This document shows, piece after piece, positions 6,573-12,041 of a DNA stretch of 14,278 nucleotides (position 1 is the first letter of the stretch; each line of letters begins with the position of its first letter). Position numbers and translations under genes: made by a program. The notes below the pieces were generated by a model. That model was not told where the DNA came from. It searched no databases and saw only the letters and a program-made list of their open reading frames with translations. The stretch is from Thermoplasmata archaeon (GTDB lineage Archaea; Thermoplasmatota; Thermoplasmata; Halarchaeoplasmatales; Halarchaeoplasmataceae), in contig JAFDTP010000044.1 in the NCBI GenBank assembly GCA_019594195.1, forward strand, positions 1 through 14,278, read 5' to 3'.

Positions 6573-7538
6573 TTAATCCACAAGACCTTCTTCTTTCAAC
6601 TCTTCGTAGTCTTCTTCGATAAGTCGATCTAGTTCTTTCACTTCAAAGTGTCTTTCACCGGTCCAAGCATTCGCTGCAGCTTTATACATATCGGAGACGA
6701 AATCAACTAGTTTGTCCGGCAGTTCAGGCGGTTCGGGCCATTCCTCTTTAGGAAGGTCTTTATCCTTCGCCTCTTCCATCTTTTCGTGCCATTCTCCACC
6801 TCTGTAATAATTCCTGAGCATCTGCTTGCTCAGTTTGAAACCGTCGTATTCGAACCTATCTTCGTCCAAAGTCCCCAGAACATCGGCTAATATCAACTCT
6901 CCGTTCCTGTCGAGGGCGACTTCCATCTTACCATCTAGATGTTTCCAACCCAGTTCTTCTGCTTTTTCGTTGATGAAATCATTAACATCGATCGCTTTCT
7001 TTTTGATAAGGTCGATCTTTTGGTCGTCGAATCCGGTGTGTTCCTTGACTTCATCTAGATTCTTAAAGTAGCGGTCGAATTTTTCGAATTTAGTGCTGAA
7101 ATCGATTATCGGTGGATCCAACTCAGTGTTCACTTCAGGATAACCGTCCAAACCGAGATCTTCCGGTTCTATCTTGCCTTTGTCCAGTCTTCGGAAGACG
7201 GAGCTCCCCTCGCCCAGATAGTTCCTATAGATTATCTCCAGCGGGACCATCATGTTCTTGTACTCTTCTGGTTCTTCGTCTGTGAAAACATTTACGAGCT
7301 TGAACTTCATCCTGTTGTCCTCTTCTAGTTCGATGAAATGAGTTTTTATACCTTCTTTTTCAAGCTCTTTGAAGTTATGAGCACCCATCAAACACAGAGC
7401 TTTTCCCTTACCTTCTATCTCGTCGGGCATCTCTCCGTAGTCGAAAACACTGTATCTGTCGCTGAACTCGAATATACCTACACCTTCTTCATCTTCCGTA
7501 GGTCCTTCCAAGATCTCTAAGTCCTTCACACTTCCCAT
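6573..7538 (-). CDS. purC: Phosphoribosylaminoimidazole-succinocarboxamide synthase (SAICAR synthetase)
   Basis: PurC joins CAIR and aspartate with ATP to make SAICAR in purine synthesis. At 321 residues it is longer than the bacterial enzyme (about 240) and matches the haloarchaeal form, which I recall having the same SVFDYGEMPD and CLMGAHNF openings. Signatures: the N-terminal ATP-binding sheet with FSDRYSVFD (25-33), VPLEIIYRNYLGEGSS (98-113), ELDPPIIDFSTK (139-150), DGKMEVALD...ILADVLGTLDEDRF (202-229, metal/nucleotide site) and SKQMLRNYYR (237-246). By hand count about 85 Asp/Glu against 44 Lys/Arg give a strongly acidic protein, as in salt-in organisms. The ATG at 7538 starts 1 bp after the purE stop, with a GAGGT Shine-Dalgarno about eight bases before it inside purE, so it is coupled to purE, which makes its substrate. 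Secure. Confidence 0.95.
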   Translation of the reverse strand: MGSVKDLEILEGPTEDEEGVGIFEFSDRYSVFDYGEMPDEIEGKGKALCLMGAHNFKELEKEGIKTHFIELEEDNRMKFKLVNVFTDEEPEEYKNMMVPLEIIYRNYLGEGSSVFRRLDKGKIEPEDLGLDGYPEVNTELDPPIIDFSTKFEKFDRYFKNLDEVKEHTGFDDQKIDLIKKKAIDVNDFINEKAEELGWKHLDGKMEVALDRNGELILADVLGTLDEDRFEYDGFKLSKQMLRNYYRGGEWHEKMEEAKDKDLPKEEWPEPPELPDKLVDFVSDMYKAAANAWTGERHFEVKELDRLIEEDYEELKEEGLVD

Positions 7539-7539
7539 C

Positions 7540-8004
7540 TTATCTTACCTCTTCATCGTCTTTATCTATCTGCTTTCTGTTTTCTTCTTGATATCCTTTT
7601 ATCCTGTCCTGTAGGTCTTCGTCGCTCAAACCCAGCATTTTCGCTGCTGCTAGACCCGCCTGTTCCGTTCCTATCACGACCATCGGGCAAACACCGGAGG
7701 GCATCCTCAGACTTGAGAATATGTCGGCACCGGCAAATTTACTGCTGTACGGTGGGCATGCGATGACGGGTTTCTCTGTCTGAGCATCGACGAATCCACT
7801 CAATGCATTGCTCCTTCCGGCTACAGTTACATAAACTACCTTTTCATCTTCGTACTCTTCTAAGATATCGAGCGCTTTCAAAGGTACTTTGTGTGCTGAA
7901 GCTATCCTCATCTCACTATCTATACCTAACTCGTCCAACGTACTTGCTATCTTTTCTGACCAATCCATATCGCTTTTCGATCCCATTATTATTACAACTT
8001 TCAT
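7540..8004 (-). CDS. purE: PurE, class II AIR carboxylase type
   Basis: PurE produces CAIR, the substrate of PurC. The motif set matches class II (the type fused in animal PAICS), which carboxylates AIR directly with CO2, rather than class I, which isomerises N5-CAIR made by PurK: the loop after the N-terminal IIMGSKSD has SAHK rather than SAHR, and it is followed by VAGRSNALSGFV and PVIACPPYS, then SLRMPSGV. No purK is seen in this window. The frame is open to a GTG at 8013, but ATG 8004 has a GGTGAT Shine-Dalgarno four bases upstream that overlaps the preceding gene's stop codon, and it gives the usual MKVVIIMG start (154 residues). It is second in a three-gene operon with the winged-helix gene and purC. 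Class assignment is by motif memory and should be checked by phylogeny. Confidence 0.92.
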   Translation of the reverse strand: MKVVIIMGSKSDMDWSEKIASTLDELGIDSEMRIASAHKVPLKALDILEEYEDEKVVYVTVAGRSNALSGFVDAQTEKPVIACPPYSSKFAGADIFSSLRMPSGVCPMVVIGTEQAGLAAAKMLGLSDEDLQDRIKGYQEENRKQIDKDDEEVR

Positions 8005-8013
8005 TTCTATCAC

Positions 8014-8286
8014 CTATGCCATCTTTTCAGCGACCAGATTATAGATCTCGAACATCTCTTTTATCTCATCGATCTTCAGAAAGTAGAACTTTTCTGGTGG
8101 TTCCTTCTCGTACTCTACCAAACCGAGATCGTACAACAACTTCAGATGCTTTGAAGCTGAAGATTCGCTCAGATCCAACTCATCAGCTATCTCATGTACC
8201 GACATCCTCTCGTTCTCACAGAGAGTCTCCAGTATTTTCCTTCTCTTTCTTGATCTGATCGCTCTTGCGAGTTTTTCATCAGGCAT
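8014..8286 (-). CDS. ArsR-like winged helix-turn-helix regulator heading the purine operon
   Basis: A 90-residue DNA-binding protein. Residues 5-22 (KLARAIRSRKRRKILETL) form the first helices, 28-52 (MSVHEIADELDLSESSASKHLKLLY) give the helix-turn-helix with recognition helix SSASKHLKLL, and 53-70 (DLGLVEYEKEPPEKFYFLK) make the wing, all typical of ArsR/HTH_5 regulators. No cysteine metal site is apparent (a single Cys at 23), so metal sensing is unlikely. The frame extends to 8334, but an upstream TATA box at 8311-8317 would then be inside the gene; ATG 8286 lies 28 bases from that box and is the likely leaderless start. Its stop touches purE, and guaB is transcribed divergently. A role as a purine regulator is inferred from position only; the ligand is unknown. 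Confidence 0.88.
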   Translation of the reverse strand: MPDEKLARAIRSRKRRKILETLCENERMSVHEIADELDLSESSASKHLKLLYDLGLVEYEKEPPEKFYFLKIDEIKEMFEIYNLVAEKMA

Positions 8287-8310
8287 TATTTTCAGCAGAG
8301 AACACCGATA

Positions 8311-8323
8311 TATAATACTTTCG
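8311..8323 (-). promoter_or_regulatory. Archaeal promoter of the winged-helix-purE-purC operon
   Basis: On the minus strand CGAAAGTATTATA, continuing TATC: a good BRE plus TATA box centred at 8314, 28 bases before ATG 8286. The core is identical to the coiled-coil gene promoter at 2939-2951. Confidence 0.65.
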
Positions 8324-8387
8324 AAGTTGAACAATAGCGCAACATGGCAAATAAGAGAGATCTCTTTGATGGTCTAGCACCTAATAA

Positions 8388-8404
8388 GGAAAAATACTTA
8401 TTAA
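8388..8404 (+). promoter_or_regulatory. Archaeal promoter of guaB
   Basis: GGAAAAATACTTATTAA: A-rich BRE followed by a TATA-like CTTATTAA centred near 8400, 33 bases before the guaB ATG. A leader of only a few bases is predicted. Confidence 0.55.
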
Positions 8405-8432
8405 CCCGAGTTCACTCCTTCAGCAGATATTT

Positions 8433-9881
8433 ATGAAATTCGAGAAGGCCCTTAGTTTCGATGACATAATGATGGTCCCGAGCAAAACCGATCTGAAGAG
8501 AGAAGATATTGACACCTCTAATGATCTTACTAAAAATATGGAACTAGAAGTTCCCATAATAAGTTCACCAATGGATAAGGTAACAGGGAGCGAGATGGCG
8601 ATCGCAATGGCTAGGGAAGGAGGTCTGGGTGTGATCCATAGGAATATGGATACAGATACTCAGGTATACCTGGTCAAAGATGTCAAGCGATCTGAGAACT
8701 GGATAATCCGTGAACCTCATACAATATCACCTGATATCAAAGCTAGAGAAGCTAAATTCATAATGGATGAAGAGAACATCTCCGGGCTTCCTGTAGTGGA
8801 AAACGGTAAGTTGATCGGCATAGTGACCAAAAGGGATCTTAGGTTCGAAACTGAACTTCACAAGGATGTAAAGGAGGTCATGACTTCAGAACTTGTCACA
8901 GCTGACCCCGATACAGATATGAGCGAAGCAAAGGCTTTACTCAATGAAAACAAGATCGAGAAGCTCCCCCTCGTCGATGATAAAAATCAATTGAAGGGAT
9001 TGATAACCGTAAGGGATATAGAGAAGAAAAAGGAGCATCCTCACGCGACCATGGATGAGAACGGTCAGTTGATGGTGGCCTCGGCAGTAGGCCCTGAAGA
9101 GTTCAATCGTATAGAACGTCTAGTCGAAGCAGGTGTTGATATGGTCGTAGTGGATACCGCCCACGGCAACTCTGAAAACGTGATCAGAGCAACAGAGGAG
9201 ATCAACGGTAGTTTCGATGTGGATATAATGGCTGGAAACATAGCTACAGGCGAGGGCGCCCGAGCTTTGATAGATGCAGGGGCGGATTCGCTCAGAGTTG
9301 GAATCGGTCCAGGATCTATATGCACTACGAGGATCGTATCTGGTATAGGTGTTCCCCAGATAACCGCCATCAACAATGTGTGTGAAGAGGCTGGCAAAGA
9401 AGGGATCGGCGTCATAGCTGACGGTGGTATAAGATACAGTGGTGACGCTGCTAAAGCATTGGCCTGTGGAGCCGATGCGGTCATGCTGGGAAATATGCTT
9501 GCTGGAACTGAAGAGGCGCCGGGTAGAGTTGTGTTCCGCGGCGGGAGGAAGTACAAGGAGTATAGAGGTATGGCATCTATTTCCGCCTTAGAGAAGCGCG
9601 AGAAGAACAGGTACAATCAAGACTTTGAGAGTCGTGAAGAGTATGTACCAGAAGGTGTTGAAGGACTCGTACCTTATAAAGGAACTGTTTCAGAAGTTCT
9701 TCACCAGATCATCGGCGGTATAAAATCCAGCATGGGACATCTCGGAGCCCAGAACATCGACGAGATGAGAGAAGCGGAGATCTACGAGATAACTGAAGGC
9801 GGTAAACACGAGAGCCATCCCCATAATGTAGAGATAACAGAGGACACCCCTAACTACCACTGGAGAGGGGAAAGAAGATAG
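8433..9881 (+). CDS. guaB: Inosine-5'-monophosphate dehydrogenase
   Basis: IMPDH oxidises IMP to XMP with NAD, the entry step of guanine nucleotide synthesis. The 482-residue protein has the full bacterial/archaeal architecture: the first half-barrel opening with FEKALSFDDIMMVPS and SSPMDKVT (44-51), a CBS pair inserted at about 94-200, the IMP loop GPGSICTTR (292-300) with catalytic Cys297, IADGGIRYSGD (328-338) for phosphate binding, the GGRKYKEYRGM block (370-380), and the flap segment EEYVPEGVEG (402-411). The C-terminus keeps the usual ESHPHNVEITEDTPNYHW tail. The start is supported by the promoter spacing and the family N-terminus. It diverges from the purEC operon and ends 7 bp from the convergent DUF457 gene, without a visible T-run terminator. 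The CBS pair may bind adenine/guanine nucleotides as in other IMPDHs. Confidence 0.98.
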   Translation: MKFEKALSFDDIMMVPSKTDLKREDIDTSNDLTKNMELEVPIISSPMDKVTGSEMAIAMAREGGLGVIHRNMDTDTQVYLVKDVKRSENWIIREPHTISPDIKAREAKFIMDEENISGLPVVENGKLIGIVTKRDLRFETELHKDVKEVMTSELVTADPDTDMSEAKALLNENKIEKLPLVDDKNQLKGLITVRDIEKKKEHPHATMDENGQLMVASAVGPEEFNRIERLVEAGVDMVVVDTAHGNSENVIRATEEINGSFDVDIMAGNIATGEGARALIDAGADSLRVGIGPGSICTTRIVSGIGVPQITAINNVCEEAGKEGIGVIADGGIRYSGDAAKALACGADAVMLGNMLAGTEEAPGRVVFRGGRKYKEYRGMASISALEKREKNRYNQDFESREEYVPEGVEGLVPYKGTVSEVLHQIIGGIKSSMGHLGAQNIDEMREAEIYEITEGGKHESHPHNVEITEDTPNYHWRGERR

Positions 9882-9888
9882 CTAACGA

Positions 9889-10377
9889 TCACCTGGTTTG
9901 ATCTTGCATCCTTACTAACAGAGCTATGAGTCCAGTGATCATAGCAGGCCAAACATCGGTACTCAGATAAAGCCCGGGCGTTGGAGGATGAAAGTCGAGG
10001 AAAGGCCATAAAACAGCATAAGAATAACCAGACACGGTGATCAACAAAGCATCGAGTAAAAGATGGGATACCGCACCGATCAACAACAGAGTGAAAATAA
10101 TTTTCGATTCTTTTGGAACTGAAAGCAGAGAACCTATAGCTACTATGATTATAACTCCCCCGGCGGTATGAAGAGGTCCCCATGAGAACGGGACGCCTAA
10201 CACCTGCTCTATATTCACAGGATCTAATAATAATCTTATACGAACAAGATCAGGTAGGGCTGACCCTACCATAACAGCGGTAACGTGTGCAGATTTCAAA
10301 CTATCATATTTCCAAGTGAGGATCATCCCTATAGTATATCCTACAAAAACGTGAGTCAGAAGGTCAGCTATCTTCAT
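9889..10377 (-). CDS. DUF457/YdjM-like membrane-bound hydrolase-type protein
   Basis: A 162-residue integral membrane protein with about four hydrophobic segments (residues near 10-22, 70-87, 94-113 and 143-157). Histidine/aspartate motifs sit beside the membrane helices: LTHVFVGY near the N-terminus, SALPDL (about 39-44), GPLHTAGG (about 68-75), SHLLLDAL (about 104-111) and WPF (about 124-126). These are the pattern of the YdjM/DUF457 family, annotated as membrane-bound metal-dependent hydrolases on weak grounds; no substrate is known. The frame can begin at GTG 10380 or ATG 10377; a GGGAGG Shine-Dalgarno lies immediately upstream, and the ATG gives MKIADLLTH, like the family. The start lies inside the end of the upstream gene (10364-10891), so the two are cotranscribed. 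Function beyond the family name is unknown. Confidence 0.85.
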   Translation of the reverse strand: MKIADLLTHVFVGYTIGMILTWKYDSLKSAHVTAVMVGSALPDLVRIRLLLDPVNIEQVLGVPFSWGPLHTAGGVIIIVAIGSLLSVPKESKIIFTLLLIGAVSHLLLDALLITVSGYSYAVLWPFLDFHPPTPGLYLSTDVWPAMITGLIALLVRMQDQTR

Positions 10378-10891
10378 CACCTCCCTTTGAACGATAAATG
10401 ATCTCTCTGATAGTGAGAGGCTTATCCCTCGGTTCTAGTGCGAATTTTTCTCTATCGAATCTCCATTGGCCGAGTACTCTAAAACCGACCCATGTCGCTC
10501 CAACTACCGATATACCGTACATGTAAACATAACGCCATAATGGCCTGGTCATCGCGTTTTGAGCATAGATGGTCTTGTTCTCTCCTGCAGTACCAAAAAC
10601 AGTCAATCTATCGCCTATACCCGGTTGCTCCTTAAGATCGACGATCTCAAGTATCATCGTGTCACCAGCGCTTTCAACTTCTATCCTAACTGGATCGATC
10701 TCTAGGACTTCACCTCCGACTTCTACTTTTTCACCGATGTGATCTTCATAGTCATCTACAAGTTCATCGGCACCCGGGTATCTGCCTCTTTCAGGTGCAG
10801 GAGATAAGGAACCGTGCCAAACGAAAAGAAATAGAAGGGCTATGATCATTATCGTAATCATCACAGTTCTTGACTTTCGAGACTCTAACAT
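10364..10891 (-). CDS. Two-helix membrane protein with OB-fold-like domain
   Basis: A 175-residue protein of unknown function. It has a short basic N-terminus, a transmembrane segment (about 10-26, VMITIMIIALLFLFVWH), an extracytoplasmic region of about 95 residues, a second hydrophobic segment (about 123-141), and a charged tail. The middle part (about 50-112, HIGEKVEVGGEVLEID... to IGDRLTVFGTA...IYAQNAM) has the strand pattern and the G-x-V-x-x-G-E-V opening of an OB fold, resembling CcmE/NirD-like or haloarchaeal OB-fold membrane proteins; I cannot name the family. Its last codons overlap the start of the DUF457 gene, so they form a two-gene unit. The ATG at 10891 is about 24 bases from an AT-rich TATA-like element, so transcription would be nearly leaderless. 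No heme-binding histidine of CcmE type is evident. Confidence 0.8.
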   Translation of the reverse strand: MLESRKSRTVMITIMIIALLFLFVWHGSLSPAPERGRYPGADELVDDYEDHIGEKVEVGGEVLEIDPVRIEVESAGDTMILEIVDLKEQPGIGDRLTVFGTAGENKTIYAQNAMTRPLWRYVYMYGISVVGATWVGFRVLGQWRFDREKFALEPRDKPLTIREIIYRSKGGDEDS

Positions 10892-10910
10892 CGGTCTTAA
10901 CAGTTTTTCT

Positions 10911-10929
10911 ACCTTATTTGGTTTTTTTT
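10911..10929 (-). promoter_or_regulatory. Archaeal promoter of the OB-fold/DUF457 unit
   Basis: On the minus strand AAAAAAAACCAAATAAGGT: an A8 run as BRE region and a TATA-like CAAATAAGG centred near 10915, 24 bases before the ATG at 10891. Weak match to consensus. Confidence 0.35.
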
Positions 10930-10972
10930 CCTAGAGATAAAAGCCCGGTGTGAGTAACAATATCGACAATCA

Positions 10973-10982
10973 TTAAATAATA
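10973..10982 (+). promoter_or_regulatory. Archaeal promoter of the epimerase gene
   Basis: TTAAATAATA is centred at about 10977, 25 bases before the ATG at 11002. The alternative ATG at 10990 would be only 12 bases from the box, so promoter position decides for the downstream start. Confidence 0.5.
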
Positions 10983-11001
10983 TTATCACATGAGAGAGTC
11001 C

Positions 11002-11961
11002 ATGACAACATTAGTCACGGGTTCGGCCGGTTTCATAGGATTCCACGTAGCTAAAGAACTACTAGAGCGAGGAGAAAAAGTAGTTGGTTTAGACAGCGTG
11101 AACGATTATTATTCGCAGGAATTGAAATGGGATAGGAATTCGATATTAGAGGAGTATCAAGAGTTTGACTTTTACAGGCTTGATATCAGCGATCTAGAGG
11201 GATTGGAAAAGATTTTTGAGGATAACGATATCGAAAGGATCTGTCATCTTGCGGCCCAGGCCGGCGTTCGATACTCTGTAGAGAATCCACATGCTTACGA
11301 AAGGTCCAATCTACAGGCGTTCACCAATATTCTAGAGATGGCTAGGCATAACGATATCGATAATCTGGTTTATGCTTCCTCGTCTTCAGTTTACGGAGGG
11401 AATGAAGATATACCCTACGCGGTAGGGGACGATGTGAACGAACCAGTATCTTATTACGCCGCTACAAAAGTCGCCAACGAGGTGATGGCCCATTCTTACA
11501 ACCATCTATATGATATTCCGTGTACGGGGCTGAGATTTTTCACTGTATACGGTCCATGGGGAAGGCCGGACATGGCGATGTTCAAATTCACGGATCTCAT
11601 CGCAGAAGGAGAGCCGATCGAGGTGTACAATTACGGGGACATGAAAAGGGATTTCACCTATATCGACGATATAGTGGATGGTGTCATATCCAGTTTGAAT
11701 AACTCCTTCGATTATGAGATATTCAATCTAGGGAATAATACTCCGGTAGAACTGATGGAATTCATCGAGATGTTGGAAAGCGCTATCGGTGTTGAAGCCG
11801 AAAAAGATATGAAACCGATGCAGCCGGGAGACATGAAGATCACCTATGCTGATATATCTAAGTCCAAAGAGAAGCTGGGATTTGAACCCGAGACTGATCT
11901 TAAAGAGGGTATAGAGAAGTTCGTCGACTGGTACAAGGATTATTATGATGTAGATATCTGA
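11002..11961 (+). CDS. NAD-dependent UDP-sugar epimerase, UDP-glucuronate 4-epimerase-like
   Basis: A short-chain dehydrogenase/reductase of the extended GalE family, 319 residues. It has the N-terminal Rossmann signature TGSAGFIGFH (6-15), LAAQAGVRYSVENP (84-97), SSSSVYGG (127-133 region) with the active-site serine, and the YAATK motif giving the catalytic Tyr152 and Lys156. Two features, LAAQAGVRYSVENP and the substrate-loop VYGPWGRPDMA (about 182-192), are typical of UDP-glucuronate 4-epimerases such as CapI, which make UDP-galacturonate for surface polysaccharide; UDP-glucose 4-epimerase is the main alternative. The MTTLVTGS start at 11002 is chosen over 10990 from promoter spacing and family N-termini. 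It ends in a T-rich tract and appears to be a single gene; no glycosyltransferases are nearby to define its pathway. Confidence 0.9.
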   Translation: MTTLVTGSAGFIGFHVAKELLERGEKVVGLDSVNDYYSQELKWDRNSILEEYQEFDFYRLDISDLEGLEKIFEDNDIERICHLAAQAGVRYSVENPHAYERSNLQAFTNILEMARHNDIDNLVYASSSSVYGGNEDIPYAVGDDVNEPVSYYAATKVANEVMAHSYNHLYDIPCTGLRFFTVYGPWGRPDMAMFKFTDLIAEGEPIEVYNYGDMKRDFTYIDDIVDGVISSLNNSFDYEIFNLGNNTPVELMEFIEMLESAIGVEAEKDMKPMQPGDMKITYADISKSKEKLGFEPETDLKEGIEKFVDWYKDYYDVDI

Positions 11962-11962
11962 A

Positions 11963-11973
11963 TTTTTTATTTT
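11963..11973 (+). terminator. T-run terminator of the epimerase gene
   Basis: TTTTTTATTTT begins one base after the epimerase stop codon; a T-tract of this kind is sufficient for archaeal termination. Confidence 0.5.
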
Positions 11974-11983
11974 GCAGATCCAC

Positions 11984-12001
11984 TTTGCATCGTCATGCAA
12001 A
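11984..12001. promoter_or_regulatory. Perfect inverted repeat, candidate operator of the MATE gene
   Basis: TTTGCAT-CGTC-ATGCAAA is a perfect 7-bp inverted repeat with a 4-bp centre. It ends 3-4 bases before the TATA box of the MATE gene (CTATATATG, from about 12005), overlapping the BRE position, where a bound dimer would hinder TFB/TBP. A third half-site-like TTTTGCAG lies at 11970-11977. It could instead be a hairpin in the 3' end of the upstream transcript, but the T-run terminator precedes it. Confidence 0.45.
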
Positions 12002-12003
12002 AG

Positions 12004-12013
12004 CCTATATATG
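12004..12013 (+). promoter_or_regulatory. Archaeal promoter of the MATE gene
   Basis: CCTATATATG is a strong TATA box, about 33 bases before ATG 12042. It would also place the ATG at 12018 too close to be translated. The predicted transcription start falls close to the GGAGGT at 12031-12036, so it is uncertain whether that Shine-Dalgarno is complete in the mRNA. Confidence 0.5.
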
Positions 12014-12041
12014 ATATATGCGAATCTGCGGGAGGTCGAGG

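Larger units (their letters stand above)
8291..8427. repeat. 9-bp direct repeat flanking the divergent purine promoters
   Basis: TTCAGCAGA occurs at 8291-8299, four bases from the winged-helix gene ATG, and again at 8419-8427, five bases before the guaB ATG. Both copies would lie at or next to the predicted transcription starts, where a repressor could act on both promoters. Between them, AGAGATCTCT at 8356-8365 is a perfect 10-bp palindrome roughly midway between the two TATA boxes. Any regulatory meaning is inference. Confidence 0.35.

Noticed and set aside
8287..8334. N-terminal extension MFNFESIIYRCSLLKI of the winged-helix protein
   Set aside because: It would put the TATA box inside the gene, and the extension does not look like part of the wHTH fold; ATG 8286 fits leaderless spacing.
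9065..9616. 183-codon open frame antisense to guaB
   Set aside because: It lies wholly opposite a clear IMPDH gene, its product is low-complexity Ser/Ala/Pro/Ile-rich, and it has no promoter or Shine-Dalgarno of its own.
9854..10183. 109-codon open frame on the minus strand overlapping the DUF457 gene and the end of guaB
   Set aside because: Alternative frame of the DUF457 gene with no recognisable motif; it runs across the end of guaB.
10920..10930. T8 run on the plus strand as a terminator
   Set aside because: No plus-strand gene ends upstream of it; it lies between divergent genes and more likely forms the A-rich BRE region of the OB-fold gene promoter.
10990..11001. Upstream ATG for the epimerase
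   Set aside because: It is only about 12 bases from the TATA box; the Rossmann strand normally begins right after the methionine at 11002.
12018..12041. Eight extra N-terminal residues on the MATE protein from ATG 12018
   Set aside because: That ATG follows the TATA box too closely to be transcribed, while ATG 12042 has a Shine-Dalgarno sequence at normal distance.
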